Source of the DNA: Pseudomonadaceae bacterium
GTDB taxonomy: Bacteria > Pseudomonadota > Gammaproteobacteria > Pseudomonadales > Pseudomonadaceae
Assembly (NCBI GenBank): GCA_900766265.1
Contig: CAAFUS010000006.1
Location: forward strand, 124,001 to 188,000
Direction of reading: 5' to 3'
DNA length: 64,000 bases
Shown: positions 1 through 8,709 of the stretch, in pieces
How the letters are laid out: every line of letters begins with the position of its first letter
How positions within the stretch are numbered: position 1 is the stretch's first letter
The notes under the pieces: model-generated
What the model saw: only the letters and a program-made list of their open reading frames with translations
The model's database searches: none
Told to the model about the DNA's origin: nothing
Position numbers and translations under genes: made by a program

Positions 1-1377
1 GGTGCCGAGCGCGACCAGCCCCCAGGCCCAGAGCGGTATCGCTGGCAGCAGCCACGCCGGCTGCCAGGCCGAAACCCAGGCGAGGAAGCCGAACAGCAAT
101 GACAACAGGCCACCGGCAAGCCACAGCAGCCCCTCGCCGACCCAGGGCAACGGCAGCAGCAGCGCACCGAGCAACGCCATCGGCACCACCAGCAGCGAAA
201 CGACGGGCACGGCGACCAGGTTGGCCAGCGGCGCGCTCAAACTCACCGGCAAGCCCAGTGCCATCATCAGCGGGACCAGCCCCAACGCCATGCTCCACTG
301 CGCCCTGAGCAGCGTCTGCCAACCACCCCAGGCGCCGAGCCGGCCCTGAAATACCCAGGCCAGCAGCGCGACCGCGCCGAACGACAGCCACAGGCCCGGC
401 TGCAGAACGGCTAGCGGGTCGAGCGTGAGCACGACGACGAATGCGCTCAGCAGCGGCATCCAGACGCCCAACTGGCGGTACCGCAATCTCCAAACCAGCA
501 CCGCGGCGACCATCAGGCAGGCACGGCGGACCGGGACATCGAATCCTGCCAGCCAGGCGTAGCCCAGCGCGCCGCCAAGCGCCAACCCGCACGCCCAGGG
601 CAGCCAGGGCAGCCTTCGCGGCCAGAGGCCGAACCGCGCGAGCAGCGCAACCGCGCCGTACAACAACCCGGCCAGCATGCCGACATGCTGGCCGGATATG
701 ACCATCAGATGAACGGTGCCGGTATCCTGCAGGATGCGCCAGTCGCCAGCGGAGAGCCCCGACGAATCGCCGACCACCAGCGCCGCCAAAGCCCCTTCCC
801 GCCCGACCGCATCGACATGCATCAGCCGGCTGCGCAACGCGTCGCGAACCGAACCCGCGCCCTGCGCAGCCTGCAGCCGGTTGCCGGCCTTGATGGCCCC
901 GGTGGCGCCGATGCGCCGCGCGAGCAACCAGGCCTCATAGTCGAATGACTGTGGATTGACCAATCCATGGGGGCGCTTGAGCGTTGCCGCCACCCGCCAG
1001 CGCTCGCCGGCCTGGATGGACGGCCCGCCATACCAGGCGAGCCGGATGCGCGAAGGCAGCCCGGCGTGACGAGAGTTGACCTGTTCAAGCTCGAACCGCA
1101 CTACGCGCGACTCGATCGCGGGCAGCCCGACCACCGTGCCCTCGAGCCAGAAGGTGCGCCCGTCCAGCGACATCGGCAGACGATCGCTCATGGCCCAGTG
1201 GGCGTTTAGGCAGGCCCAGCCGAGCCCTACGCAGAACAACCCAAGCAGGCGCAGCCTCGGCACCGCAACCAGAAGCCCGACAGACAGAAGAGCAATCGCG
1301 CCCCCGAGAGGCGGCAGCGTGGGCAGAAAGCGAAGCAGGACCAGCCCGGCAGCCAGCGCCAACATCCCTGTGCGCAT
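1..1377 (-). CDS. comEC: ComEC/Rec2-family DNA uptake channel, N-terminal part
   Basis: Inner-membrane channel that carries transforming single-stranded DNA into the cytoplasm. The reading frame is open from an ATG at 1377 to the window edge (459 codons), so the C-terminal part, including any metallo-beta-lactamase-like domain, lies outside. The start follows a strong GAGGAGG Shine-Dalgarno. The N-terminus is a run of hydrophobic helices, followed by a soluble OB-like stretch with LEGTVVGLP and the competence-domain motif SGQHVGMLAG near residues 228-237, then more membrane helices. This motif and the position next to a DUF2062 gene and lolCDE match the Pseudomonas comEC locus. It is divergent from the DUF2062 gene at 1587. 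Confident in family; whether the whole gene is intact cannot be seen. Confidence 0.9.
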   Translation of the reverse strand, partial: MRTGMLALAAGLVLLRFLPTLPPLGGAIALLSVGLLVAVPRLRLLGLFCVGLGWACLNAHWAMSDRLPMSLDGRTFWLEGTVVGLPAIESRVVRFELEQVNSRHAGLPSRIRLAWYGGPSIQAGERWRVAATLKRPHGLVNPQSFDYEAWLLARRIGATGAIKAGNRLQAAQGAGSVRDALRSRLMHVDAVGREGALAALVVGDSSGLSAGDWRILQDTGTVHLMVISGQHVGMLAGLLYGAVALLARFGLWPRRLPWLPWACGLALGGALGYAWLAGFDVPVRRACLMVAAVLVWRLRYRQLGVWMPLLSAFVVVLTLDPLAVLQPGLWLSFGAVALLAWVFQGRLGAWGGWQTLLRAQWSMALGLVPLMMALGLPVSLSAPLANLVAVPVVSLLVVPMALLGALLLPLPWVGEGLLWLAGGLLSLLFGFLAWVSAWQPAWLLPAIPLWAWGLVALGT

Positions 1378-1586
1378 ATCGAGATTCCCTCCTCAAGAAC
1401 GGCGGCAGCGCGCCGCTAAACCCGTACGGCACGTCGCGCATCCTGCGCTCTTCGTCCCACATCGGACCTGCATGGTCGACCCTGCCTGCATCCGCCGTTT
1501 CGCATAGACGTATTGTCACAAAGGCGAACCACGTCGCTGCCCATTTCAATGCATAATTAGCAGGCTTCAGGCTGCCAGAGAATCTC

Positions 1587-2114
1587 ATGCCGCGTCGCTT
1601 ATTCAAACGCTATCTGCCACACCCGGATCGCATCAAGGGAAACAAATCCCTGCGATTCCTGGGCACGCTGATCCACGATCCGAACCTCTGGCATCTGAAC
1701 CGTCACTCGGTTTCGAGGGCGATGGCCATAGGCCTGTTCTGGGCGATGATCCCGATCCCGATGCAGATGCTGACCGCCGCCGCTTCGGCAGTGCCTGCCC
1801 GGGCCAACCTGCCGATGGCCGTGGGCCTCGTGTGGCTGACCAACCCGCTGACGATGCCGGCCGTCTTCTACTGCAACTACAAGGTCGGCACTTGGCTGAT
1901 GGGAACCCCGGCATTCGACATGCCTGCCGAGCTAAGCCTGGCCTGGATCCGCAGGTTGCTGGAGACGCACTGGCAACCGCTCTATCTCGGCTCCCTGGTG
2001 CTGGGTCTGGTGTTGGGGATACTCGGTTACGTGCTCACCCAGGCCTATTGGCGTTGGTGGGTCGGCAACAACTGGCGCAAGCGCCGTGCCGCACGGCAGG
2101 CTCGCGGCCAGTAA
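1587..2114 (+). CDS. DUF2062 membrane protein
   Basis: A 175-residue protein of the DUF2062 family, function unknown. The N-terminal 35 residues are basic and polar (PRRLFKRYLPHPDRIKGNK). They are followed by the family hallmarks, a hydrophobic segment with FWAMIPIPMQM, a second with WLTNPLTMPAVFY, and a C-terminal membrane helix near residues 130-150 ending in a basic tail. The predicted product is an inner-membrane protein with two to three helices. It faces comEC across a 209-bp divergent gap and converges with lolE 29 bp downstream. No strong ribosome site is visible (only GAGA). The same gene sits between comEC and lolE in P. aeruginosa, so its position is conserved, but nothing here indicates a role. 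Confidence 0.88.
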   Translation: MPRRLFKRYLPHPDRIKGNKSLRFLGTLIHDPNLWHLNRHSVSRAMAIGLFWAMIPIPMQMLTAAASAVPARANLPMAVGLVWLTNPLTMPAVFYCNYKVGTWLMGTPAFDMPAELSLAWIRRLLETHWQPLYLGSLVLGLVLGILGYVLTQAYWRWWVGNNWRKRRAARQARGQ

Positions 2115-2143
2115 GGCCACGGCCACCGTAGACTACTGATCCG

Positions 2144-3388
2144 CTACTCGTAACGCAGCGCCTCGGCCGGCTGCGTCTGAGCCGCTCGCCAGGCCGGGTA
2201 GATCGTCGCCAGAAAACTCATGGTCAGGGCGGCGATGGCGACCAGGGCGACATCGGCGATCTGCAACTCCGAGGGCAGCGTACTGATGACGTAAACCTCC
2301 GAACTGAAGACGTGTTGCCCGGTCAGCTGCTCCAGCCAGGCGACCAGCTCACTGACGTTGAGGGCGGCCAGCACGCCCAGCAGGGTGCCTGCGAAGGTGC
2401 CGGTAAAGCCGATGATGCTTCCCTGGACCATGAAGATCGCCATGATCTGACGCGGCGTCGCACCTAGCGTACGCAGGATGGCGATGTCGGCGCGCTTGTC
2501 GGACACCACCATGATCAGCGTCGCGATAATGTTAAATGCAGCGACCGCGACGATCAGCATCAACAGCAGACCGATCATGGTCTTTTCCATTTTCATCGCA
2601 CTGAACAGACTACCCTGGCTGAGGGTCCAGTCCTCGGCACGGTATTCATCGCCGAGCGCGGCAGCGATCTGAGTCGATACCTGGGGTGCACGGAACAACT
2701 CGGCGAGTTTGAGGCGAACCGACTGTACTTGCTCTGGCTCCCAGCGCAGGATGCGGGCGGCATCGGCGCGGTGAATCATCGCCATGGTGCCATCCAGGTC
2801 GGCGCCCACCCTGAACACGCCGACCACGTTCAGGCGCTGCATCCGCGGCGTGATGCCGCCGGGCGCGGAACTCACTTCCGGCACGATTAGGGTCAGCTTG
2901 TCGCCGAGGGAGAGCCCGAAACGACGCGCCGTCGCCAGCCCTATGACCACACCGAACTCCCCGGCTTTCAAGTTCTCCAGGCGACCGGCAACCATCCGCG
3001 ACGCGGCGATGGAAATCCCGGCCTCGGCCGAAGGCTCGACGCCGCTGATCTGGATCGGCTGCATATGACCTTTGTAGGACAGCATCCCCTCAAGCTGGGT
3101 GAGCGGCGCCGTGGCGAGCACTTCCGGATGCGCCTGCGCACGACTGGCCAGCGCCTGCCAATCGTCCAGCGGAGCACCTCCGGCAAGGGTCGCGTGCGGT
3201 ACCATGCCGAGGATCCGCGAACTCATCTCACGCTGGAAGCCGTTCATCACCGAGAGCACCACGATCATCGCCAGCACGCCCAGGACCAGGCCGATCATCG
3301 AAGTGAGCGAGATGAACGAGATGTAATGGTTGCGGCGCTTGGCCCGCGTGTAGCGGCTGCCGATGAAAAGACTCAGGGGCCGGAACAT
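2144..3388 (-). CDS. lolE: Lipoprotein-releasing ABC transporter permease LolE/LolC type (second permease)
   Basis: Inner-membrane permease of the Lol system, which extracts outer-membrane lipoproteins from the inner membrane and hands them to LolA. It has 414 residues, the normal length. The order is an N-terminal membrane helix (about 22-50, ISFISLTSMIGLVLGVLAM), a large periplasmic MacB-core-type domain (about 50-270), then three helices near 275-300, 325-350 and 375-400, ending in AEALRYE. It is the third gene of lolC-lolD-lolE, and its ATG overlaps the lolD stop by one base (TGATG). It closely resembles lolC at 4079-5326, including the identical C-terminal AQTQPAEALRYE/ARTQPAEALRYE pattern, so the pair arose by duplication. 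Which copy is called LolC or LolE is by position and convention. Confidence 0.93.
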   Translation of the reverse strand: MFRPLSLFIGSRYTRAKRRNHYISFISLTSMIGLVLGVLAMIVVLSVMNGFQREMSSRILGMVPHATLAGGAPLDDWQALASRAQAHPEVLATAPLTQLEGMLSYKGHMQPIQISGVEPSAEAGISIAASRMVAGRLENLKAGEFGVVIGLATARRFGLSLGDKLTLIVPEVSSAPGGITPRMQRLNVVGVFRVGADLDGTMAMIHRADAARILRWEPEQVQSVRLKLAELFRAPQVSTQIAAALGDEYRAEDWTLSQGSLFSAMKMEKTMIGLLLMLIVAVAAFNIIATLIMVVSDKRADIAILRTLGATPRQIMAIFMVQGSIIGFTGTFAGTLLGVLAALNVSELVAWLEQLTGQHVFSSEVYVISTLPSELQIADVALVAIAALTMSFLATIYPAWRAAQTQPAEALRYE

Positions 3389-4086
3389 CAGGCAGCCACC
3401 AGGCGACCGTCTTCCAGGCGCAGCACCTGATCCATTTGCGCTGCCAGTTGCTGGTCATGGGTCACGACCAGAAACGCGGTACGCAACGACGCGCTGAGCT
3501 CGAGCATCAGATCCTGGATGCCCTGCGCGGTATGGTGGTCCAGGTTGCCGGTGGGCTCGTCGAGCAGCACCAGGGCCGGCTGGTTCACCAGTGCCCTTGC
3601 GATGGCGACGCGCTGGCGCTCACCGCCCGACAGCTCGGCGGGCTTGTGTGCCAATCGATGGCCGAGCCCAACCCGCTCCAGCAGTTCGGTGGACCGTCGG
3701 CGCGCTTCCGGGATCCCAGTCTTGCCGATCAGCAGCGGCATACATACGTTCTCCAGCGCGGTGAACTCGGGCAGCAGGTGATGGAACTGATAAACGAAGC
3801 CGAGCGCGCGGTTACGCAGCAGCCCGCGTCCTTTCTCGCTCAGCGCGGAGAGCTCTTCCCCCGCGAGCCAGACGCTGCCCTCGCTCGGGGTATCGAGGCC
3901 ACCCAGGAGATTCAACAGCGTGCTTTTTCCCGAACCCGAGCTGCCGACGATGGCCACTCGCTGGCCGGGAAACAACTCAAGCTCCAGGCCCGAGAGCACG
4001 TCGACCGATTCGGGGCCCTGTTCGTAGCGCTTGCCCAGGTTGCGGCAACTCAGGACGGCTTCTTCATGCATAACCTGCTCACTCAT
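3388..4086 (-). CDS. lolD: Lipoprotein-releasing system ATP-binding protein LolD
   Basis: ATPase that powers lipoprotein release with the two flanking permeases. It has 232 residues. Walker A GSSGSGKST is at 48-56, the Q-loop glutamine is near 100 (YQFHHLLPEF), the ABC signature LSGGERQ is at 152-158 and Walker B LVLLDEP at 172-178, with a switch histidine in VTHD. All catalytic residues are present. Its start overlaps the end of lolC by 8 bp and its stop overlaps the lolE start, so the three are translationally coupled. The gene is cytoplasmic and membrane-associated. Family assignment is secure from motifs and context. Confidence 0.96.
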   Translation of the reverse strand: MSEQVMHEEAVLSCRNLGKRYEQGPESVDVLSGLELELFPGQRVAIVGSSGSGKSTLLNLLGGLDTPSEGSVWLAGEELSALSEKGRGLLRNRALGFVYQFHHLLPEFTALENVCMPLLIGKTGIPEARRRSTELLERVGLGHRLAHKPAELSGGERQRVAIARALVNQPALVLLDEPTGNLDHHTAQGIQDLMLELSASLRTAFLVVTHDQQLAAQMDQVLRLEDGRLVAA

Positions 4087-5326
4087 AACGTAGCGCCTCC
4101 GCCGGCTGGGTTCGTGCGGCGCGCCAGGCGGGGTAAAGGGTCGCGAGGAAACTCAGGACGAGCGCGGCACCACAGACCAGCACCACATCCTCGGCCATCA
4201 GCCGTGAAGGCAGATAATCGATGAAATACACGTCGGCACTGAGAAACTTGTGCCCGAGCACACGCTCGAGATCCGAGATCCAGCTACTGATGTTGAGCGC
4301 CGCGAGCATGCCCAGCACGGCGCCGATCAGCGTACCGACCACACCGATAACGGTGCCTTGGACGATGAAGATGCCCATGATCTGACGGGGCGTTGCGCCA
4401 AGGGTACGCAGAATGGCGATATCGCCGCGCTTGTCAGTTACCACCATCACCAGCATGGAAATGATATTGAACGCCGCCACCGCGACGATCAGCAACAGGA
4501 GCAGACCGATCATGGCCTTTTCCATGCGGATCGCCTGGTACAGGTTGCCATGGGTCCGGGTCCAGTCGCGCGAATAGAAGTCCTGCCCGGCCTGTCCCGC
4601 CAACTCCCAGGCGATCCGTGGCGCCTGAAACAGGTCGTCGAAACGCAGCCGCAGACCCTGCACCTGATCCGGCTGCCAACGATGTAAACGAGCCAGGTCG
4701 GTGATGTTGGCCATCGCCACGAAACCGTCGATCTCGCCCGCCCCGACGTGGAAGATGCCGCTGACCGTGAAGCGCTTCATCCTGGGAAACATGCCGGCCG
4801 GCGTAACCGTCACTTCGGGAGCGACGAAGGTGATCTTGTCGCCAACGCCCACACCCAGCTTCTGTGCGGCCCGGTCGCCAATGACGATGGCGAACTCGCC
4901 GGGCTGCAACGAATCGAGCGTCCCCTGCTGGAAGAAGCGATCGATGATCGACACGTTGCGCTCCAGAGCCGGATCGATGGCGTTGATCAGCACCTTCTGG
5001 ACATTGCCCTCGTTGGTCAGCAACCCCTGCATCTGGATGAAGGGCGCGATACCGGTAACCTGAGGTTGGTCCTGCAGACGTTCGGCAAGCGTTCGCCAAT
5101 CGTCGATCGGCTGAGCGCTCTCGAGGGTGGCGTGGGGCACCATGCCCAGCACACGCGTGCGCATCTCATGGTCGAAACCGTTCATGACCGAGAGCACGAG
5201 GATCATCACCAGCACGCCGAGCGCCAGCCCGACCATGGAGGTGAAGGAGATGAAGGAAACGAAAAGGCTGCGGCGCTTGGCGCGTGTGTAGCGCGCCCCG
5301 ATATAGACGGACAGCGGTCTGAACAT
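4079..5326 (-). CDS. lolC: Lipoprotein-releasing ABC transporter permease LolC type (first permease)
   Basis: First gene of the lolCDE operon, 415 residues when begun at MFRPLSVYIGARYTRAKRR. The frame stays open upstream to 5599, but this start gives an exact end-to-end match in length and sequence to the downstream paralogue, which begins MFRPLSLFIGSRYTRAKRR. The extension would also run through the PilZ gene on the other strand. Topology is one N-terminal helix, a large periplasmic domain and three C-terminal helices. It is divergent from the PilZ gene with 96 bp between the starts. In most gammaproteobacteria LolC is the LolA-recruiting subunit; that division of labour is family knowledge, not visible here. 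Confidence 0.92.
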   Translation of the reverse strand: MFRPLSVYIGARYTRAKRRSLFVSFISFTSMVGLALGVLVMILVLSVMNGFDHEMRTRVLGMVPHATLESAQPIDDWRTLAERLQDQPQVTGIAPFIQMQGLLTNEGNVQKVLINAIDPALERNVSIIDRFFQQGTLDSLQPGEFAIVIGDRAAQKLGVGVGDKITFVAPEVTVTPAGMFPRMKRFTVSGIFHVGAGEIDGFVAMANITDLARLHRWQPDQVQGLRLRFDDLFQAPRIAWELAGQAGQDFYSRDWTRTHGNLYQAIRMEKAMIGLLLLLIVAVAAFNIISMLVMVVTDKRGDIAILRTLGATPRQIMGIFIVQGTVIGVVGTLIGAVLGMLAALNISSWISDLERVLGHKFLSADVYFIDYLPSRLMAEDVVLVCGAALVLSFLATLYPAWRAARTQPAEALRYE

Positions 5327-5422
5327 AAAGGACGGGTTCGCTGGCGGAAGAAATACGTGCTTCTGACTGACGCGACCGGCGGCTGATACACTCAGACCAC
5401 CACTGCTGGCCATGGTATCGCC

Positions 5423-6004
5423 ATGTCGACACGAGACAATGAAGAACGCCGCGAATACTACCGCATAGAGGATAGGGTCGCACTGGAAATCGTCCCCCTG
5501 CCCCGGGACCAGACAGCTGAAGACGACACGGGCGGCCCTTCCCCGCCGTTGTTCAACCTGCTCAGCGAACTGCACCGGCTCGACTTCGAAGCCCAGCACC
5601 TGCTACGCCAGATCGGCGAAACCAATCGCCCCCTGGTGAACTACCTGAAGGTGCAGAACAGGCGCATCGATCTGATTGGCCAGGCGCTGGCGCAGGACCT
5701 GCTGAACGACCTGGGCGAGACCAGACCCGTGGAGCTTTCCGAAGGGGGCCTCAGGTTCGGCCACGCCCGAGCCTTCACGAAAGGCGATCGCCTGCTGCTT
5801 AAGATGTTACTGATGCCGCAAGCCATGGGCCTTGCGCTGCAGGCTCGGGTCCTCTACTGCAAAGCGCGCGAAGACGGCCACTATGAGATCGGCACCGAAT
5901 TCGAAGCGTTGACTGATGCACAGCGGCAACTGCTGGCACGGCATATCCTGAAAAAACAGGCGCAACAGAGGCGCCTGGCCCGCGAACTTCCTGAAGGGAT
6001 CTGA
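5423..6004 (+). CDS. PilZ-domain c-di-GMP receptor candidate
   Basis: A 193-residue cytoplasmic protein. It begins with the PilZ first motif, R10-x3-R14 (RREYYR), and has a second-motif-like stretch ELSEGGLRF around residue 105, followed by beta-strand-rich sequence with a YEIGTEF core strand. A linker of about 60 residues with LLSELHRLDFEAQHLLRQI, probably helical, separates the two motifs. PilZ proteins bind cyclic di-GMP through these two motifs. The second motif is usually D/N-x-S-x-x-G, here E-L-S-E-G-G, so the first position deviates. It is followed 1 bp later by a small secreted-protein gene and then a glycerophosphodiesterase, probably one operon. The same trio lies beside lolC in P. 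aeruginosa. The target process cannot be read from the sequence. Confidence 0.85.
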   Translation: MSTRDNEERREYYRIEDRVALEIVPLPRDQTAEDDTGGPSPPLFNLLSELHRLDFEAQHLLRQIGETNRPLVNYLKVQNRRIDLIGQALAQDLLNDLGETRPVELSEGGLRFGHARAFTKGDRLLLKMLLMPQAMGLALQARVLYCKAREDGHYEIGTEFEALTDAQRQLLARHILKKQAQQRRLARELPEGI

Positions 6005-6005
6005 G

Positions 6006-6311
6006 ATGCTCCGCCCGCTATCGTTATCGCTAGTCCTGTTGTTTTCGTCCGTCGCCATTGCCGACACCCTCCACATCCCGGTCGGCGAACAAGGCGCCTC
6101 CAGTCTGTCCGTACCGCACCGCGGTGAATCCAAGGGCCGTGTGCTCGAACGCTTCGGCCTGGCCGACAAGGAATATCCCAGCGTTGGCCAACCACCGATC
6201 ACGCGATGGGATTACCGGCTGTTCACGGTCTATTTCGAGAACGACCGGGTGATCAACAGCGTGATCCATCACCAACCCCGAAACCAGCCTCAGACGGGAC
6301 AAGTACCGTGA
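6006..6311 (+). CDS. Small predicted periplasmic protein upstream of the phosphodiesterase
   Basis: A 101-residue protein with a clear signal peptide (RPLSLSLVLLFSSVAIADT, cleavage probably after AIA). The mature part is a compact domain with GESKGRVLERFG, in the pattern of small periplasmic folds, and a C-terminal strand DYRLFTVYFENDRVINSVIHH. The start lies 1 bp after the PilZ stop and uses AGGG upstream. Its TGA overlaps the GTG start of the next gene (GTGA), so expression is coupled. I do not recognise a function; relatives in Pseudomonas sit in the same place. It is not a phosphodiesterase itself, since no such motif is present. Confidence 0.75.
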   Translation: MLRPLSLSLVLLFSSVAIADTLHIPVGEQGASSLSVPHRGESKGRVLERFGLADKEYPSVGQPPITRWDYRLFTVYFENDRVINSVIHHQPRNQPQTGQVP

Positions 6312-7024
6312 CCCTCATCTACGGCCATCGCGGCGCCAAGGGCGAAGCCCCCGAGAACACCCTGGCCAGCTTCCAGAAATGCCTGGAGCATGGCGTCCGC
6401 CGCTGCGAGCTGGACCTGCACCTTTCCCGGGATGGCCAGCTGATGGTGATCCACGACCCGACCCTCAAGCGCACCACCGGGCGCCGCGGCAAGGTGGTGG
6501 AGCACACGGCGGACGAACTCGTCGGTTACGACGCCCGTCACGCGGGGCCGACTTGGAAGCAGCCTTGCCCGATCCCGACGCTAGAAGAACTGTTCGAGAA
6601 ATGCGCATTCGAACATTGGCAGTTGGAGGTCAAGAGCGCTTCGCGGGCACGGGCCGAGCGTACCGTACTGGCGATAAAGGCGCTGGCGGAGCGTCATGGC
6701 CTGCAGGACATGATCACCGTCACCTCGAGCTCGCGCGAGGTGCTCAAGGCGCTTCTGCGCGTCGCACCGGAGCTCTCGCGTGGCCTGGTGGCCGAATACA
6801 GCTGGCTCGATCCGCTGAAAGTGGCCAAACAGTATGGATGCGCGCTGCTGGCGCTGAAATGGACCCTGTGTAGCCCCGAACGTGTCGCCAAGGCGCAGCA
6901 GCAAGGCCTACACGTGTCGGTCTGGACGGTAAACGACCCGGCGTTAATGCGCCGGCTGGCCGATCAGGGCGTCGACAGCCTGATCACGGACTTTCCCGGA
7001 CTCGCCCGCGCCACCCTTGGATAG
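6308..7024 (+). CDS. Glycerophosphodiester phosphodiesterase (UgpQ/GDPD family)
   Basis: Hydrolyses glycerophosphodiesters to glycerol-3-phosphate and an alcohol. It has 238 residues from a GTG start that overlaps the preceding stop. A longer frame begins further upstream but would overlap the small secreted protein without a ribosome site. The GDPD signature is at the N-terminus: HRG at 7-9, ENT at 16-18, then ELDLHLSRDGQLMVIHDPTLKRTTG, which carries the metal-binding E/D and the second catalytic histidine. The C-terminal VWTVNDP and GVDSLITDFP strands complete the TIM-barrel. There is no signal peptide, so it is cytoplasmic like UgpQ. It ends the PilZ operon and converges with sth. Confidence 0.92.
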   Translation: MTLIYGHRGAKGEAPENTLASFQKCLEHGVRRCELDLHLSRDGQLMVIHDPTLKRTTGRRGKVVEHTADELVGYDARHAGPTWKQPCPIPTLEELFEKCAFEHWQLEVKSASRARAERTVLAIKALAERHGLQDMITVTSSSREVLKALLRVAPELSRGLVAEYSWLDPLKVAKQYGCALLALKWTLCSPERVAKAQQQGLHVSVWTVNDPALMRRLADQGVDSLITDFPGLARATLG

Positions 7025-7128
7025 AACCCGCGATCAAAGACGCGCGGACGCACGTCCACGCGCTTGGTCCTGATCAGAAACTTTCCCGGTTCGGCCACTG
7101 CCAATCGCGGGAATGCTCGAAGGGATCC

Positions 7129-7153
7129 CCGCCCGGCTCAGGCCACCGGGCGG
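7129..7153. other. Hairpin in the convergent sth / phosphodiesterase gap
   Basis: An 8-bp perfect inverted repeat, CCGCCCGG/CCGGGCGG, with a 9-base loop lies 7 bp beyond the sth stop. No T-run follows on either strand, so it is at best a weak or Rho-assisted terminator between two convergent genes. The rest of the 135-bp gap shows nothing recognisable. Confidence 0.4.
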
Positions 7154-7159
7154 AGCCGC

Positions 7160-8554
7160 TCAAAAAAGCCGGTTCAGGCCGTCGAACGCTGCGACCCGAT
7201 AGGCTTCGGCCATGGTCGGGTAGTTGAAGGTGGTGTTGACGAAGTACTTCACCGTATTGGCTTCACCGGGCTGGTTCATGATCGCCTGACCGATATGGAC
7301 GATCTCCGACGCCTGGTAGCCGAAGCAATGAACGCCAAGGACCTGCAGCGTCTCGCGATGAAACAGGATCTTCAGCATGCCGACAGGTTCGCCGGATATC
7401 TGCGCACGCGCCATGCCCTTGAAAAAGGCCTTGCCGACTTCGTACGGGACCTTGGCCTGGGTCAGCTCGCGCTCGTTCTTGCCAATGGAGCTGATCTCAG
7501 GAATGGTGTAAATACCCGTTGGTACGTCGTCGACGAACCGCCAGCTATCGTTCTGCACGATACTGCCGGCAGCCGAGCGCCCTTGGTCGTAGGCGGCGCT
7601 GGCCAGCGCCGGCCAGCCGATCACGTCACCGGCCGCATAGATATTGCTTACCTCGGTCCGGTAGTGCTCGTCGACCTGGATCTGGCCACGGCTGTTGACC
7701 TTGATCCCGATGTTTTCCAGCCCCAGCTTGTCGGTGTTGCCGGTTCGCCCGTTGCACCAGAGCAGCGCGTCGGCCTTGATCTTCTTGCCTGACTTCAAGT
7801 GCAGGACCACACCGTTGTCCAGCCCCTCGATGCGCTCGTACTCCTCGTTGTGGCGAATCAGAACGTTGTTGTTGCGCAGGTGGTAGCTCAGGGCATCGGA
7901 AATCTCGGCGTCGAGGAAGCTGAGCAACTGGTCGCGGTTGTCGATTAGGTCGACCAACACCCCAAGGCCGCTGAAGATCGAGGCGTATTCACTGCCGATC
8001 ACCCCGGCGCCGTAAATGATCAGGCGGCGTGGCGTGTGGCTCAACGTCAGGATGGTGTCGCTGTCATAGACGCGCGGATGGCTAAAATCGACATCCGCGG
8101 GACGGTAGGGCCGCGAACCTGTCGCGATGATGATCTGCGGCGCCACCAGCCTCTCCACCACGCCATTGTTGCAGACCACCTCGACGGAGGTCTCGTCGGC
8201 GAAGCTCGCAGTACCGAAGAACAAATCGATACGGTTGCGCGCGTAATAGCCGGTGCGCGAGGTGACCTGTTTGGAAATCACCTTCTCCGCGCTTTTCAGC
8301 ACGTCGGGAAACGAGAACCAGCGCGGCTCACCGATCTGGCGAAACAGCGGGTTGGTGTTGTACTGCATGATCTGCCTAACCGAGTGGCGCAGGGCTTTGG
8401 ACGGGATGGTTCCCAAGTGGGTGGAGTTGCCTCCCACCAGCGATCGGCTATCGACCACTGCCACCTTGCGCCCGGCTTTCGAAGCGTTCATTGCCGCCCC
8501 TTCTCCCGCCGGACCCGAGCCCAGAACGACCACATCGTAGTTGTAGACAGCCAT
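7160..8554 (-). CDS. sthA: Soluble pyridine nucleotide transhydrogenase
   Basis: Flavoprotein that moves hydride between NADPH and NAD+, balancing the two pools. It has 464 residues, the usual length. FAD-binding GSGPAGEG is at 12-19, the redox-site region GGNSTHLGTIPSKALRH at 41-57, the second dinucleotide fold GAGVIGSEYASIFS in the middle, TNIYAAGDV for FAD and a C-terminal dimerisation domain. In the lipoamide-dehydrogenase fold the active site is CxxxxC. Sth proteins I know keep the first cysteine and lack the second. Here position 44 is Ser (TCC) and 49 is Thr, so neither cysteine is present. Sth does not need a disulfide for hydride transfer, so the enzyme may still work. It is a single gene with its own upstream region after the nqr terminator. 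Confidence 0.95.
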   Translation of the reverse strand: MAVYNYDVVVLGSGPAGEGAAMNASKAGRKVAVVDSRSLVGGNSTHLGTIPSKALRHSVRQIMQYNTNPLFRQIGEPRWFSFPDVLKSAEKVISKQVTSRTGYYARNRIDLFFGTASFADETSVEVVCNNGVVERLVAPQIIIATGSRPYRPADVDFSHPRVYDSDTILTLSHTPRRLIIYGAGVIGSEYASIFSGLGVLVDLIDNRDQLLSFLDAEISDALSYHLRNNNVLIRHNEEYERIEGLDNGVVLHLKSGKKIKADALLWCNGRTGNTDKLGLENIGIKVNSRGQIQVDEHYRTEVSNIYAAGDVIGWPALASAAYDQGRSAAGSIVQNDSWRFVDDVPTGIYTIPEISSIGKNERELTQAKVPYEVGKAFFKGMARAQISGEPVGMLKILFHRETLQVLGVHCFGYQASEIVHIGQAIMNQPGEANTVKYFVNTTFNYPTMAEAYRVAAFDGLNRLF

Positions 8555-8673
8555 TGTTTACTCCTGATAACGCGCCGGCGTGCGTGCACCGACGCCGGCG
8601 ACCAAATCCGTAGATGAAACGGGGTTGAGGCAGAGCCTCTGGAACGGCCGCACTATGCCCGACCGGCCGGACC

Positions 8674-8703
8674 AAAAAAACAGGGCGGTGCACACCGCCC
8701 TGT
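8674..8703 (-). terminator. Rho-independent terminator of the nqr operon
   Basis: Perfect 11-bp inverted repeat ACAGGGCGGTG/CACCGCCCTGT (8680-8690 and 8693-8703) followed on the minus strand by seven T residues. It lies just after the nqrM stop and ends the nqrABCDEF-apbE-nqrM transcript before sthA. Confidence 0.9.
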
Positions 8704-8709
8704 CATTTT

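Noticed and set aside
4079..5599. LolC with 91 extra N-terminal residues
   Set aside because: The extension crosses the PilZ gene and its start; the paralogous LolE begins at the aligned internal methionine.
7129..7153. Strong Rho-independent terminator for sthA
   Set aside because: The hairpin is real but no T-run follows on either strand, so it is listed only as a hairpin.
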